A DNA stretch of 11,975 nucleotides from Acidobacteriota bacterium (GCA_013140935.1 JABFSD010001074.1:1-11975); one strand, 5' to 3'. Positions 1-7,538 are shown, counted from the stretch's first letter. The notes: generated by a model not told the origin, from the letters alone. Program-made: numbers and translations.

Positions 1-1028
1 CACGCGTCGGCGAATGGGTGCTGGCAATCGGTTCGCCCTTCAATCTGAGCCAGACCGTCACCGCCGGCATCATCAGCGCCAAAGACCGCGAATCGGTCGA
101 ACTCAACAAACGTTCGGGACGCGGCTTTCAATATTTTTTGCAAACCGACGCGGCGATCAATCCGGGCAAGTCGGGCGGGCCGCTCATCAATCTCACGGGC
201 GAAGTCATCGGCATCAATACGGCGATTGCCACCTCAACCGGCGATTACAACGGCGTCGGGTTTGCGCTGCCTGCGCGCGAGGCGCTCAATGTTTATACGC
301 AACTGGTCAAGCAAGGCGTCGTCACGCGGGGCTTTCTAGGCGTCACAACCGATCCGGTCACGTCGCAAATCGCCAACATCTATAACTTGCCCGCACCGCG
401 CGGCGCGCTGGTCAGCAATATCAACGACATGGTTTCGGTCAACGGCTCGACCGTCGCCAGCCCCGCCGCGCAAGCCGGACTCAAGCTCAACGACATCATC
501 CTGAGCTTTCGCGGCGAACTCATCCGCGATGACAAAGACCTGATGCGGCGCATCGGCTCTACGCCGGTGGGAACCGTCGCGCCCTTGCGCGTCTGGCGCA
601 ACAACGCCGAACTCACACTCAACGTCACTGTCGCACGTCGTCCCGGTACTGAATTGCCGACGACCACGTTGTCATCCAATGCGCTAACCCCGAACGCGCT
701 GCAACCGCGCGCCTCTGCGCCGATGGGCGTTACGCAATCGGTCGGCATCGGCTTTGCGGAATTAGCCAGCCAACTCGGCGTCAGCAAGATGGTCTATCAA
801 ATCGCAGGCGTATACGTCGCGCAGGTCGCGCCCGGCTCCGTCGCCGACGACGCGGGTTTGCGCGCGGGCGACGTGATCGAAGCCATCAATCGCAAAACCG
901 TTTTAACGCGCGACGAATTCAAACGCGCGCTCGCGCTCGTCAGCACAGGCCAGCCGGTAGTCCTGCAAGTCTATCGGCCCGGCACTGAGCCGACGCCGCG
1001 TATGTTTATTTCGTTCGATAAGCCTTAA
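1..1028 (+). CDS. HtrA/Deg-type serine protease with two PDZ domains (5' end outside the window)
   Basis: Periplasmic trypsin-like protease/chaperone of the DegP/DegQ/HtrA type, which degrades or refolds misfolded envelope proteins. The reading frame is open from base 3, and the codons before the first GTG (18) already read as family sequence (RVGEW then VLAIGSPF), so this is a truncated gene and not one starting at 18. The His and Asp of the catalytic triad lie upstream of the window. The Ser is at 171-173 within [13 protein letters not shown]; most family members have GNSGGP, so the residue before the Ser is Lys instead of Asn. PDZ1 spans about bases 320-640 (GFLGVTTD onward) and contains an unusually long insert around bases 400-450. 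PDZ2 spans about 790-1000 ([18 protein letters not shown]). The stop is TAA at 1026-1028. A hairpin and then the peptidoglycan-binding protein follow 51 nt downstream, possibly co-transcribed. Confidence in the family is high; the exact subfamily cannot be set without the N-terminus. Confidence 0.93.
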   Translation, partial: RVGEWVLAIGSPFNLSQTVTAGIISAKDRESVELNKRSGRGFQYFLQTDAAINPGKSGGPLINLTGEVIGINTAIATSTGDYNGVGFALPAREALNVYTQLVKQGVVTRGFLGVTTDPVTSQIANIYNLPAPRGALVSNINDMVSVNGSTVASPAAQAGLKLNDIILSFRGELIRDDKDLMRRIGSTPVGTVAPLRVWRNNAELTLNVTVARRPGTELPTTTLSSNALTPNALQPRASAPMGVTQSVGIGFAELASQLGVSKMVYQIAGVYVAQVAPGSVADDAGLRAGDVIEAINRKTVLTRDEFKRALALVSTGQPVVLQVYRPGTEPTPRMFISFDKP

Positions 1029-1032
1029 CCCC

Positions 1033-1059
1033 GTAGAACAAGATGGCCTCTTGTTCTAC
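1033..1059. repeat. Perfect 11-bp intergenic palindrome (hairpin)
   Basis: GTAGAACAAGA at 1033-1043 is the exact reverse complement of TCTTGTTCTAC at 1049-1059, with the 5-nt loop TGGCC. It fills most of the 51-nt gap between the protease stop and the next start codon. No T-run follows on either strand, so a standard intrinsic terminator is unlikely. It could be an attenuator, an RNA-processing or stability hairpin, or a copy of a dispersed palindromic repeat. Its outline (starts GTA, ends TAC, CAAG/CTTG in the arms) resembles the palindromes at 11853-11952. Confidence 0.75.
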
Positions 1060-1066
1060 TTCGGAA

Positions 1067-1072
1067 AGGTGG
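1067..1072 (+). promoter_or_regulatory. Ribosome binding site for the peptidoglycan-binding protein
   Basis: AGGTGG lies 7 nt upstream of the ATG at 1080 and matches the Shine-Dalgarno consensus at five of six positions. It supports that start, which is also the one giving a clean signal peptide. The site sits just downstream of the 1033-1059 hairpin, so folding of the hairpin would leave it accessible. Confidence 0.6.
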
Positions 1073-1079
1073 TGCCATA

Positions 1080-2087
1080 ATGAAACAGAAAAGCTACATC
1101 GCCTTGTTACTGGCTGCCGCATTAGTTGGCAACGCATTCGCGCAAAGCAAAAAGCCCATCGTCCCTGCGACCGTGACGCCGGTCAAAACCGTCAAGGTTT
1201 TGACTAGCCGACTCGCAGCGGCTGCGCGCCCCTTACCTGCCAAAGAAGACGCAAAAGCGAAAAAGAACGGCGCGCCTGCTAACAAAGCCGCCGCCAAACC
1301 TGTCGCGGTCGCCAAACTCACGACGACGCGCAAAACCGTCGCAAGTGAGAAAGCCATTCAACTCACGACGAAAGCGAAGCCTGCGACTGCGGCTAAACTC
1401 GCCGCGAAAGACGTGAACACGAAAGCACAGCAATTAAATGCCAATGATGGATTGCGCAAAGGCAAGTTCGGCAAAGACACCCGCCCTGTATTGACCAAGC
1501 CCGTCGAGGAATCGGCGCGTACGATCAATGCAAAAGCGGAAACCAAACGCACACTAAAACCGCTGGAGCCAAAACGTCCTGCCGAACTCATCGTCGCCCA
1601 ACGCGAAGACAAGCGCGAAGAAGAACCCGCGCCGCGTCGCCTTCGTCCGCGTGTGGCTGACTACGACGACGAACCCAAAGCCGACAAAAAAGAAGAAAAG
1701 AAAGAAGAGGCCGAAGAGCGCATCGCCGACGCACCCAAACTGCCGCTCGCCAAACCCGACCGCATCGAAGTCATCGAGCCTGACTCACCGCAGATCGTTC
1801 AATTGCAAGCCTTGCCCAATTTGCGCCCGCTGCCTTCATACGGTGCCATCGTCACGCGCACCGGCACGCCGCCCACTGCGCGCAAAGACATCAGCATTCC
1901 GCAACAGCGCGTGTTTGAAATTCAATATGAATTGGCGAAGCGCGGTTTTTATACGGCTGAACCCAACGGCCTTTACGACGATGTCATGGTCGCCGCGATG
2001 TGGGAGTTTCAGAAAAATTATGGCTTGCCGGCAACGGGCTACCCCACGGCGCACGCGCTCAAACGGTTGGGGCTGACGAGTTGGTAA
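1080..2087 (+). CDS. Secreted protein with Lys/Ala-rich stalk and C-terminal peptidoglycan-binding domain
   Basis: A 335-residue exported protein. Residues 1-21 form a Sec signal peptide (basic MKQK, hydrophobic core, cleavage after NAFA). Residues about 22-170 are rich in Lys, Ala, Pro and Thr with no visible fold. Residues about 175-215 are strongly charged, with alternating acidic and Lys/Arg runs (DDEPKADKKEEKKEEAEE). Residues about 275-331 form a PG_binding_1-type domain: QQRVFEIQYELAKRGFY, then GLYDDVMVAAMWEFQKNYGLPATG, the three-helix repeat that binds peptidoglycan in many hydrolases and anchoring proteins. No catalytic domain is present. It therefore looks like a wall-anchored stalk, scaffold or outer-membrane spacer. 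It follows the HtrA-type protease on the same strand, which fits an envelope-maintenance pair. The specific function is unknown. Confidence 0.88.
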   Translation: MKQKSYIALLLAAALVGNAFAQSKKPIVPATVTPVKTVKVLTSRLAAAARPLPAKEDAKAKKNGAPANKAAAKPVAVAKLTTTRKTVASEKAIQLTTKAKPATAAKLAAKDVNTKAQQLNANDGLRKGKFGKDTRPVLTKPVEESARTINAKAETKRTLKPLEPKRPAELIVAQREDKREEEPAPRRLRPRVADYDDEPKADKKEEKKEEAEERIADAPKLPLAKPDRIEVIEPDSPQIVQLQALPNLRPLPSYGAIVTRTGTPPTARKDISIPQQRVFEIQYELAKRGFYTAEPNGLYDDVMVAAMWEFQKNYGLPATGYPTAHALKRLGLTSW

Positions 2088-2099
2088 GAACCCTTCCTG

Positions 2100-2441
2100 C
2101 TAACGACCTAACACCTTATCAAGCGCGCTCAAGACGCGACGGAACTTGGCTTCTGAGAGTTTACCAAACTGTTTCAACAGCAGGCTCTTGCTCAACGTGT
2201 AAATTTTGTCGGCGCGCACGAGGCTGTCTCGTTTGAGCGTTCCCTGCTCGAGATCGGCGGCAGTGATGCGAATCGAATTTCGCTGGCGTGTAAGCTTGGA
2301 AGTAATGGCTGCTACCAACACATCTTCTGAGCGGAGGTTGTGCGCGGTGGTTGAAAGCACCAAAACCGGACGGCGCTTGGTCGAACTGAAATCGCTAAAG
2401 GGAACGGGGATCAACACAATAGTGCGTTGTTCAGGCGTCAT
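2100..2441 (-). CDS. MazF/PemK-family toxin (predicted mRNA endoribonuclease)
   Basis: A 113-residue protein of the PemK/MazF family, whose members cleave mRNA at short sequence motifs and are neutralised by a co-expressed antitoxin. Visible features are the N-terminal strand QRTIVLIPVPFSD, the KRRPVLVLS segment (residues 22-30) with the conserved Arg that contributes to the active site, AAITSK (44-49) with the Thr/Ser position of the second active-site loop, and DSLVRADKIYTL (72-83). I chose the ATG at 2441 over three Met codons upstream (2459, 2456 and 2453) because GAGG lies about 7 nt before it, while the upstream choice has no ribosome binding site and would add only MMMRFG. The start lies inside the antitoxin gene, overlapping it by 11 nt, which is typical of coupled translation. 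It converges on the peptidoglycan-binding protein gene with a 12-nt gap. Confidence 0.9.
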   Translation of the reverse strand: MTPEQRTIVLIPVPFSDFSSTKRRPVLVLSTTAHNLRSEDVLVAAITSKLTRQRNSIRITAADLEQGTLKRDSLVRADKIYTLSKSLLLKQFGKLSEAKFRRVLSALDKVLGR

Positions 2442-2634
2442 TCCAAACCTCATCATCAATCGGATTGTCCCAAAAACTCAGACTGGTTTCGGCAGCGCGC
2501 GACAAGTCTTCACTGGCCGGTTCTTCACGCGACAAGACGGTTACTTCTACTTCAACGCCGTGCTTGAGCGGCACTTCACGCAAAACGATTCTGCCGCGTG
2601 TGTCTACTTGAGTTACATATTTCAGGGTTTGCAT
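2431..2634 (-). CDS. Antitoxin partner of the MazF/PemK-type toxin
   Basis: A 67-residue acidic protein, MQTLKYVTQVDTRGRIVLRE at the start and SFWDNPIDDEVWNDA at the end. The N-terminal beta-rich half (residues 1-34) is presumably the dimerisation or DNA-binding part, loosely AbrB-like (VTQVDTRGRIVL). The C-terminal tail, with its buried-aromatic and acidic pattern, is the kind that wraps round MazF-type toxins. I chose the ATG at 2634 because a perfect AAGGAG sits 5 nt upstream; a longer reading to 2676 adds 14 residues without a ribosome binding site. The toxin start overlaps its 3' end. Such antitoxins usually autoregulate their promoter, which would lie in the 85-nt gap at 2635-2719, but I see no clear operator there. 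The antitoxin family is less certain than the pairing. Confidence 0.82.
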   Translation of the reverse strand: MQTLKYVTQVDTRGRIVLREVPLKHGVEVEVTVLSREEPASEDLSRAAETSLSFWDNPIDDEVWNDA

Positions 2635-2638
2635 CAAA

Positions 2639-2644
2639 ACTCCT
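2639..2644 (-). promoter_or_regulatory. Strong ribosome binding site deciding the antitoxin start
   Basis: On the minus strand AAGGAG precedes the ATG at 2634 by 5 nt. It is a full Shine-Dalgarno match and the reason for preferring the 67-residue antitoxin to the longer open frame. The much weaker GAGG of the toxin fits the antitoxin being made in excess. Confidence 0.7.
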
Positions 2645-2719
2645 TGGTTCAGCCGATGTCTTATCGAGGCACGCAAGTCTAACGCAGGCCGCCAGCCTCA
2701 GAAAGCAACAGACGCCTCT

Positions 2720-5194
2720 TTACTTGATGCTCCGTCGAATCAGGTAAGACATCTTCAGAAAAAACGTCCGCCCGTTGCGTTGCAGTCCCGGTTCGTAACG
2801 ATCAGTGAACGGACTGAAGCCGCGATAATTCAAATCATCGTTATAACCCGCATAAAACGACGTACCCGGATTGGGCGTCCAGCCGAAGAGAAACTGTCCG
2901 CGCACCCGCGCGCCTAACGTAGAGTAATCAATGCGGCTGCGCGCAAACAGAAAGCGCGTGAATTGATAGGTCGTGCGGTACGAAAAGATGTTGTCATCGT
3001 AAGCCAGCCGGTCAGTGTCGTAACGCCGCAAACGGCTCTTGGTGTAATCCAACGAGAAACGCAACGGATTGGTCGGCTGCCACGCGACGTTGGCGTTAAG
3101 AAAGAAGCCGCGTCCCGCACCGGGATCGCGCGCGGCATCAGGGTTTGCCAACGCCGCCGGACTCACGCGCGGAAAGCGCAGCCCCGCGCCGAAATCGTAA
3201 TCAATCTCTGCCGTATTCATCCCCGTCTCGAAACTCAACGAATACTTTTTGCTCGGATTGAATTGGCCGAACATAAACGCGCTGTAACCGTGCGCGCTGC
3301 GTTCGGAGTGGCCGAAGAAAGCTCCGCTGCGGGTGAGTGAACGTTTCGCGCCGAACTCTTCTTCGATGGCGCGTTCGTATTGCCGATTCGCGCCAAAGCC
3401 GATGCTGAACTGTTTTTGAAATTGCAGGAAGATGTTGCTGCCTGCATTCGTCGCTTGCGAGCGCCCCTGCCAGTCGTAATTGACGATCACACGATTAAAC
3501 ATCCGCCACGATTGCAAACGCGCTTTGGTGTTGCGTTTGGGATCGCTGCTGATGCGCGCAAAGAGTCCGCTGAAGTTTGAATTGGTGCGGCGCGTGAAAC
3601 CCACATCGGCGCGATAGTCGCGCGTGCGGCCTTCGCTCAGCGCGAACATGCCGAAGCGGCGACTGGTGTAATCGAAATTCGCCACATAACCGAAGCCGTT
3701 GCCCGTGCGAAAAATGTCGCGGTCTTCGTCGGGACTGTAAAAGAACCGGCGCGAATTCGTTGCCAACGCTTGAAAAGAAAACGTAGCCGCTTTGCTCAAG
3801 CTGAAACGTCCGTCGAAGCCGCCCAAGTGATTGTGCTTTTCGATGAAGTTGTAACTCGTCGCAATCAATCCGAAATCGGATTGCTGGCCTACGTCACGTT
3901 TGACGCGCAACACACCGACGAAGGCTTTGTGATCGAGAAATTTTTCAATCTCCGGTCGTCTTTCAGGATCGTTGCGTTCGTCCAGACTGTAATTGCCCGG
4001 CGCGCGATCAGCCGCCAGCATCAGTCCGAAAGAATTGCGTCCCTGCTTGCCGCTGATTTTCGTCGCGGCATCAGGATCAATGATCGTGCGCGTATGCACA
4101 GGTTGCAGCGGCGTCTGAAAAATCTCTATGCCTTCGAGAAAGAACGGGCGGCGTTCCTGAAAAAACAGCGGGAAGCGTTGATTGGCCGTGACGACGGTTT
4201 GATCGGCTTCGACCTGCGCGAAATCTGGATTGGCCGTGAAATCAAGCGTGATGTTCGGCGTCAAACTATATTTCACCGTCACGCCCGGATCGAAATTCAA
4301 CGGCTGATTGACGAAACGTCCGGGATTGTTGGGTGACGAAACGCCTGCGGGCAATGCCGATACGCGACGACCGCTTTCTGAGATCGTGAGACTAGGAATG
4401 ATGTCGAGGTTGTGTTCGGTCGAAATGTTTTCGATGCCGGTGATGGTTCCGGCTTGTCTGAGAAAGCCGTTCACATCGCGTGCAATCGGCATCCACGAAT
4501 CCTGTTCGTCGTTTTTATGTTTGATAGCTCGTTGCAAGTGCAGGTTCCACACTTTGCCTTTGCCGATCTGGTAGCGAAACGACTTGAACGGAACCTTCGC
4601 TTCGATGGTGTAACCGTCGTCAATCACCTCGCCTTTCGATTCCATCACGAGGTCTACGCTGTAATCTTCGTTCTCGCCGAAACCGCCTTCGCTCAAGATG
4701 CCGTCGGCCTGAATGCCCAGCGGATTGAACGCCATCACATAAGCCTTGCGCCGGTCGTTAAACGTATCGAGCGAAACCCAAACGAAATCGTCATTCCAGA
4801 TGTCATCGCGTTTGGCGATGGTCGCGCGCACCTTGCTCGCTTCGTCCCACGCGCGAAAGGCGAAGTAAAGATGTTTGTCGTCATAACCGATGCGGACTTC
4901 GGTGGGATAAGAAGGCGCGATGTTTTCACCGGGACTGGATTGGACGAAATCTTTGAAAACCGTCGCGGTCTGCCACGCCGCGTCTCCGAGTTTGCCGTCA
5001 ATCGCTGGCGGAGCGGTGAATCGCGCGATCGCAATGGGAACGGCTTTTTCCGGCGGAATGAGCTTATTTTTTGCAGCTTTAGACTTGCTTGTCGCGCCAG
5101 TTGCTGCGTCATTGGTCGAAGCGGTCTGCGCCATTGCGGCTGCGCTCAAGAGACACAATAACAACCCACACAATCCGTAATGCGGAAGCTTCAT
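2720..5194 (-). CDS. Secreted CBM9-like / DUF5916 protein, probable outer-membrane beta barrel
   Basis: An 824-residue protein. Residues 1-22 are a Sec signal peptide (hydrophobic LCGLLLCLLSAAAMA, cut before Gln23). A Thr/Ser/Lys-rich linker reaches about residue 48. Residues about 52-255 match the family 9 carbohydrate-binding-like domain, including APPAIDGKLGDAAWQTA (61-77), YDDKHLYFAFRAWD (104-117) and the DDFVWVSLDTFNDRRKAYVMAFNPLG stretch (135-160). The rest matches DUF5916, including QERRPFFLEGIEIFQTPLQ and repeated amphipathic, aromatic-rich strands up to FFLKMSYLIRRSIK. This architecture is frequent in Acidobacteriota and Bacteroidota and is usually placed in the outer membrane. A role in binding or uptake of polymers is plausible but undemonstrated. 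The start is the ATG at 5194; its ribosome binding site is weak, but the signal peptide begins there. It appears to be transcribed alone, or with the toxin-antitoxin pair 85 nt downstream. Confidence 0.9.
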   Translation of the reverse strand: MKLPHYGLCGLLLCLLSAAAMAQTASTNDAATGATSKSKAAKNKLIPPEKAVPIAIARFTAPPAIDGKLGDAAWQTATVFKDFVQSSPGENIAPSYPTEVRIGYDDKHLYFAFRAWDEASKVRATIAKRDDIWNDDFVWVSLDTFNDRRKAYVMAFNPLGIQADGILSEGGFGENEDYSVDLVMESKGEVIDDGYTIEAKVPFKSFRYQIGKGKVWNLHLQRAIKHKNDEQDSWMPIARDVNGFLRQAGTITGIENISTEHNLDIIPSLTISESGRRVSALPAGVSSPNNPGRFVNQPLNFDPGVTVKYSLTPNITLDFTANPDFAQVEADQTVVTANQRFPLFFQERRPFFLEGIEIFQTPLQPVHTRTIIDPDAATKISGKQGRNSFGLMLAADRAPGNYSLDERNDPERRPEIEKFLDHKAFVGVLRVKRDVGQQSDFGLIATSYNFIEKHNHLGGFDGRFSLSKAATFSFQALATNSRRFFYSPDEDRDIFRTGNGFGYVANFDYTSRRFGMFALSEGRTRDYRADVGFTRRTNSNFSGLFARISSDPKRNTKARLQSWRMFNRVIVNYDWQGRSQATNAGSNIFLQFQKQFSIGFGANRQYERAIEEEFGAKRSLTRSGAFFGHSERSAHGYSAFMFGQFNPSKKYSLSFETGMNTAEIDYDFGAGLRFPRVSPAALANPDAARDPGAGRGFFLNANVAWQPTNPLRFSLDYTKSRLRRYDTDRLAYDDNIFSYRTTYQFTRFLFARSRIDYSTLGARVRGQFLFGWTPNPGTSFYAGYNDDLNYRGFSPFTDRYEPGLQRNGRTFFLKMSYLIRRSIK

Positions 5195-5406
5195 ATCGAA
5201 CTTTGTATGTCAGCAGTTTTCGCCAGCAGGGGGAATCGTTGCGCTTGTCTTTAGACGCGGCTTGCAGATGTTTTCTTCCGCGACTTGATGGAATTACAAC
5301 ACGACTATTGGGCAGAACGAACTGGCGGAAAATTATTTCTGTCTAAGAGCGAAGGAGACTGAGATTTCGGAAGTGAAGCAACCGCTTCAGCGAGGGCGGT
5401 CAAAAA
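5195..5406. other. Intergenic spacer between the retropepsin and DUF5916 genes
   Basis: A 212-nt non-coding gap that must hold the end of the three-gene minus-strand operon and the promoter of the DUF5916 gene. The only structure I see is a 6-bp hairpin with a 4-nt loop, TGAAGC at 5374-5379 and GCTTCA at 5384-5389, with no T-run after it on the minus strand. It is a weak terminator candidate at best. No convincing -35/-10 pair stands out, and no small gene with a ribosome binding site. Confidence 0.5.
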
Positions 5407-5814
5407 CTATCGGCTATAAGGTGAGAGATAGAGCGTGTTGTCGTAATCAACCAGCCCCACGAACATTTGCCGAATGCAGCCGTGTCGTCCCAGTAAGTTA
5501 CGTGGCAACCCGGCATGCTTGGCAAAATAGACCACTGAATGTAGCGCAATACCCGCCACCTGAATCGTGATTTCATGACCGAAAGTATCGAGAGTCCCAG
5601 TCAGTGAACTCATGCGTTTCGGCAGCCCGCTCTCAATATCAATCCCCAGCTTAAGTCCGACCTCACGGCTGAAAATGCAATGGTCGGCGCCGCAATCCAG
5701 CTTGGCTTTGGTGCGCGTCGAGGTTGTCCCGGAAATCAAAATGACTTCCAGCGTTATTCCATCTACGTCGTCAGGGTAAATGTGTTTGACATCGAAAGTG
5801 AGTTGTTCGGCCAT
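5407..5814 (-). CDS. Retropepsin-like aspartic protease (clan AA), single domain
   Basis: A 135-residue protein with the fold signature of retroviral-type pepsins. It has a beta-rich N-terminus, then AKLDCGADHCIFSREVGLKLGI (from residue 38), in which Asp40-Cys-Gly-Ala replaces the usual Asp-Thr/Ser-Gly-Ala. Near the C-terminus NLLGR (106-110) is the hydrophobic-hydrophobic-Gly element that closes the active site. The family works as a homodimer with one Asp from each subunit. No signal peptide or membrane segment is seen, so it is predicted cytoplasmic. The ATG at 5814 is preferred to a TTG at 5820 because GGAG lies 7 nt before it. That start comes 2 nt after the TGA of the DUF5678 gene (5817-5819), so translation is almost certainly coupled. 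The substrate is unknown; Cys in place of Thr/Ser in the active motif could alter activity. Confidence 0.85.
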   Translation of the reverse strand: MAEQLTFDVKHIYPDDVDGITLEVILISGTTSTRTKAKLDCGADHCIFSREVGLKLGIDIESGLPKRMSSLTGTLDTFGHEITIQVAGIALHSVVYFAKHAGLPRNLLGRHGCIRQMFVGLVDYDNTLYLSPYSR

Positions 5815-5816
5815 CT

Positions 5817-6182
5817 TCAAACTCCGGCAAAAGGCGGCGTATCAGCGGGCAGTAAGTAAGTCACCAACGGCAAATAAGCGCCATCGGCATCAGCGGCGGC
5901 GTAAACGGCGGCGGCATCCAACCCGTGTGCGATCAGCCGGTCGCCATCAAGCGCAATCCACTCACCCGCGTATTCGTGTTGATGCTCTTTCAACCAACGG
6001 CGATTCGGTTCGGGATCAGGCTCAGATATCGGCGCAACAAAAACCGCGTCGTGAACCGGCGCTGTTTCCAGCGCCGGTTCAGACTTGAGGCGTACATCAA
6101 TCATTTGTCGCAAATGCACCAGATCACCAAACGGCAAGGTGGCAATTTGATGAATCATCGTCTCGACTTTTAATTCAGGCAT
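5817..6182 (-). CDS. DUF5678-domain protein, partner of the retropepsin-like protease
   Basis: A 121-residue protein. Residues about 1-35 look like a short amphipathic helix pair (ETMIHQIATLPFGDLVHLRQMIDVRL), the kind of N-terminus often found in small antitoxin-like proteins. Residues about 36-60 are a Pro/acid-rich linker. Residues about 62-110 match DUF5678, with WLKEHQHEYAGEWIALDGDRL and then IAHGLDAAAVYAAADADGAY. The start is the ATG at 6182, with AGGAGG 4 nt before it. It lies 11 nt downstream of the oxidoreductase gene and 2 nt upstream of the retropepsin gene. The biochemical function of DUF5678 is unknown to me. Its tight coupling to the protease suggests it is a partner, substrate, inhibitor or adaptor of that enzyme. 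Confidence 0.8.
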   Translation of the reverse strand: MPELKVETMIHQIATLPFGDLVHLRQMIDVRLKSEPALETAPVHDAVFVAPISEPDPEPNRRWLKEHQHEYAGEWIALDGDRLIAHGLDAAAVYAAADADGAYLPLVTYLLPADTPPFAGV

Positions 6183-6193
6183 ATGGCCTCCTG

Positions 6194-7420
6194 CTACAGC
6201 TTCGCCGTCGTCGTCCCATCATCGCTCAACGTCACGCGGCGCTTTTGCCACATCGAGAGGTTGGCGAGATGCGGCGCACTGACGGCGTTGTGGCCGACTT
6301 CGACGGGCGCGTTGGGTTCCTGCCGCGAACGAACGCAATCAAGGAAGTTGCGCACGTGCGGTTCGGTCGGAATGCCGCCTTTGAATTCGTGCAGTGGCGT
6401 GGGGATTTTGTTGGTTGATTCCCACGGTTCGGGATAAACGCGGTAGCCGTCGTCATCCAATTCCATCGTCGCTTTGCTGCCTTGCAAAATGATTTGCCAG
6501 CCGTTGTGGTAAGAGTTGCTGTAACACAACGTCCACGTAGCCATAAACGACGGATACTCATACACGGCGCTGAACGTGTCGGGCGCATCGCCGCCTTTGT
6601 GTTTCATCACCGCGCCCTGACACACCGCCGAGACGGGCGGCTTGCCGTTGTTGCAGAACCACTGAATCACGTCCATCAGGTGCGTGCCCTGATCGGTCAT
6701 GTGTCCGCCGTTGTAATCAATGAAATTGCGCCAGTTCAGAAAACGCTTGGCATCAAGCGGATGTTTCTTGCGCGCGTTTTGTTGAAAGCGTTCCCAGTCG
6801 AGTGCGCCTTCGAGCTTAGGATTCAACGACATCGGTTTGCGGCTCCAATACCACTGGGCGCGGGCGATGACGATGTCGCCGAGCATGCCTTCGTCAATCA
6901 GTTTTTTCGCGCCGCGCACGGCGTCGGAACTGCGGCGTTGCATGCCGACTTGTACGATCTGTTTGGTCGCGCGTACGGCTTTGACCATTTGCGCGCCCTG
7001 TTCGATGGTCAGCGAGAAAGGTTTTTCGGTGTAAACGTCCTTCCCCGCTTTCACCGCATCCATCAACACGGGTCCGTGCCAGTGGTCAGGCGTAGCGTTC
7101 AAAACAGCTACGACCTCTTTGTTGTCGAGGATGGGACGGTAATCAACGGTGGCCTTGCTGCCTTCGCGACAGGCCTTGAGCGTGCTGTTTTGGCGCGGCT
7201 CGTAAACGTCTGACACCGCGATAAATTCGACGTCGTCCTTGAAGCTCAAAAAGCTGCGCATCACGCTGTTGCCGCGTCCGCCGGCACCGATGATCGCCAT
7301 CTGAATGCGATTGTTCGCGCCTGCGATACGCGCGTAAGAGTTTGCCGTAAACAAAGTGGAAGTGGCCGCGGCGGTACCGGCCTGTGCAAGAAAGTTCCGC
7401 CGATCAAGTCGTTTCGACAT
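6194..7420 (-). CDS. Gfo/Idh/MocA-family oxidoreductase with Tat signal
   Basis: A 408-residue NAD(P)-dependent sugar or inositol dehydrogenase-like enzyme. Residues 3-11 hold a twin-arginine motif (KRLDRRNFL), followed by an Ala/Thr-rich hydrophobic stretch, so it is predicted to be exported folded with its cofactor. The Rossmann motif is IGAGGRG (44-50). The EKP motif, whose Lys is the usual catalytic and cofactor contact, is at 132-134. The [17 protein letters not shown] block (238-254) carries the Asp/His pair typical of the family. The substrate cannot be read from sequence; Tat-exported members are often tied to sugar or cyclitol catabolism. The start is the ATG at 7420, with AAGGAG upstream. 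It is the first gene of a minus-strand operon with the DUF5678 and retropepsin genes, whose functional link to it is not obvious. Confidence 0.93.
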   Translation of the reverse strand: MSKRLDRRNFLAQAGTAAATSTLFTANSYARIAGANNRIQMAIIGAGGRGNSVMRSFLSFKDDVEFIAVSDVYEPRQNSTLKACREGSKATVDYRPILDNKEVVAVLNATPDHWHGPVLMDAVKAGKDVYTEKPFSLTIEQGAQMVKAVRATKQIVQVGMQRRSSDAVRGAKKLIDEGMLGDIVIARAQWYWSRKPMSLNPKLEGALDWERFQQNARKKHPLDAKRFLNWRNFIDYNGGHMTDQGTHLMDVIQWFCNNGKPPVSAVCQGAVMKHKGGDAPDTFSAVYEYPSFMATWTLCYSNSYHNGWQIILQGSKATMELDDDGYRVYPEPWESTNKIPTPLHEFKGGIPTEPHVRNFLDCVRSRQEPNAPVEVGHNAVSAPHLANLSMWQKRRVTLSDDGTTTAKL

Positions 7421-7480
7421 AATGGTCTCCTTAAAAAGTTGCCGCTGCAGAAGTTAGGAAAGTGGTTGCTTTGCGCCCGC

Positions 7481-7509
7481 AGCATAGAAAAGGTGGTCTT
7501 GAAAGGCAA
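7481..7509 (-). promoter_or_regulatory. Candidate sigma70-type promoter for the oxidoreductase/DUF5678/retropepsin operon
   Basis: On the minus strand TTGCCT (7504-7509) and TATGCT (7481-7486) are separated by 17 nt. They would start transcription near 7474 and give a leader of about 54 nt before the ATG at 7420. Both hexamers match the consensus only in part, so this is a candidate from pattern alone. Confidence 0.3.
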
Positions 7510-7538
7510 TGCGTTTGCGATCCTCATCCCGCAATGCC

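Noticed and set aside
4412..5161. A 249-codon open frame on the plus strand
   Set aside because: It lies antisense to the CBM9 half of the DUF5916 gene, has no ribosome binding site, and its residues look like a complementary-strand shadow.
5374..5389. 6-bp hairpin as terminator of the retropepsin operon
   Set aside because: The stem is short and no T-run follows on the minus strand, so it is mentioned only in the spacer entry.
6482..7213. A 243-codon open frame on the plus strand
   Set aside because: It is antisense to the Gfo/Idh/MocA gene, whose motifs are unmistakable; its composition is rich in His, Arg and Val as expected of a shadow.
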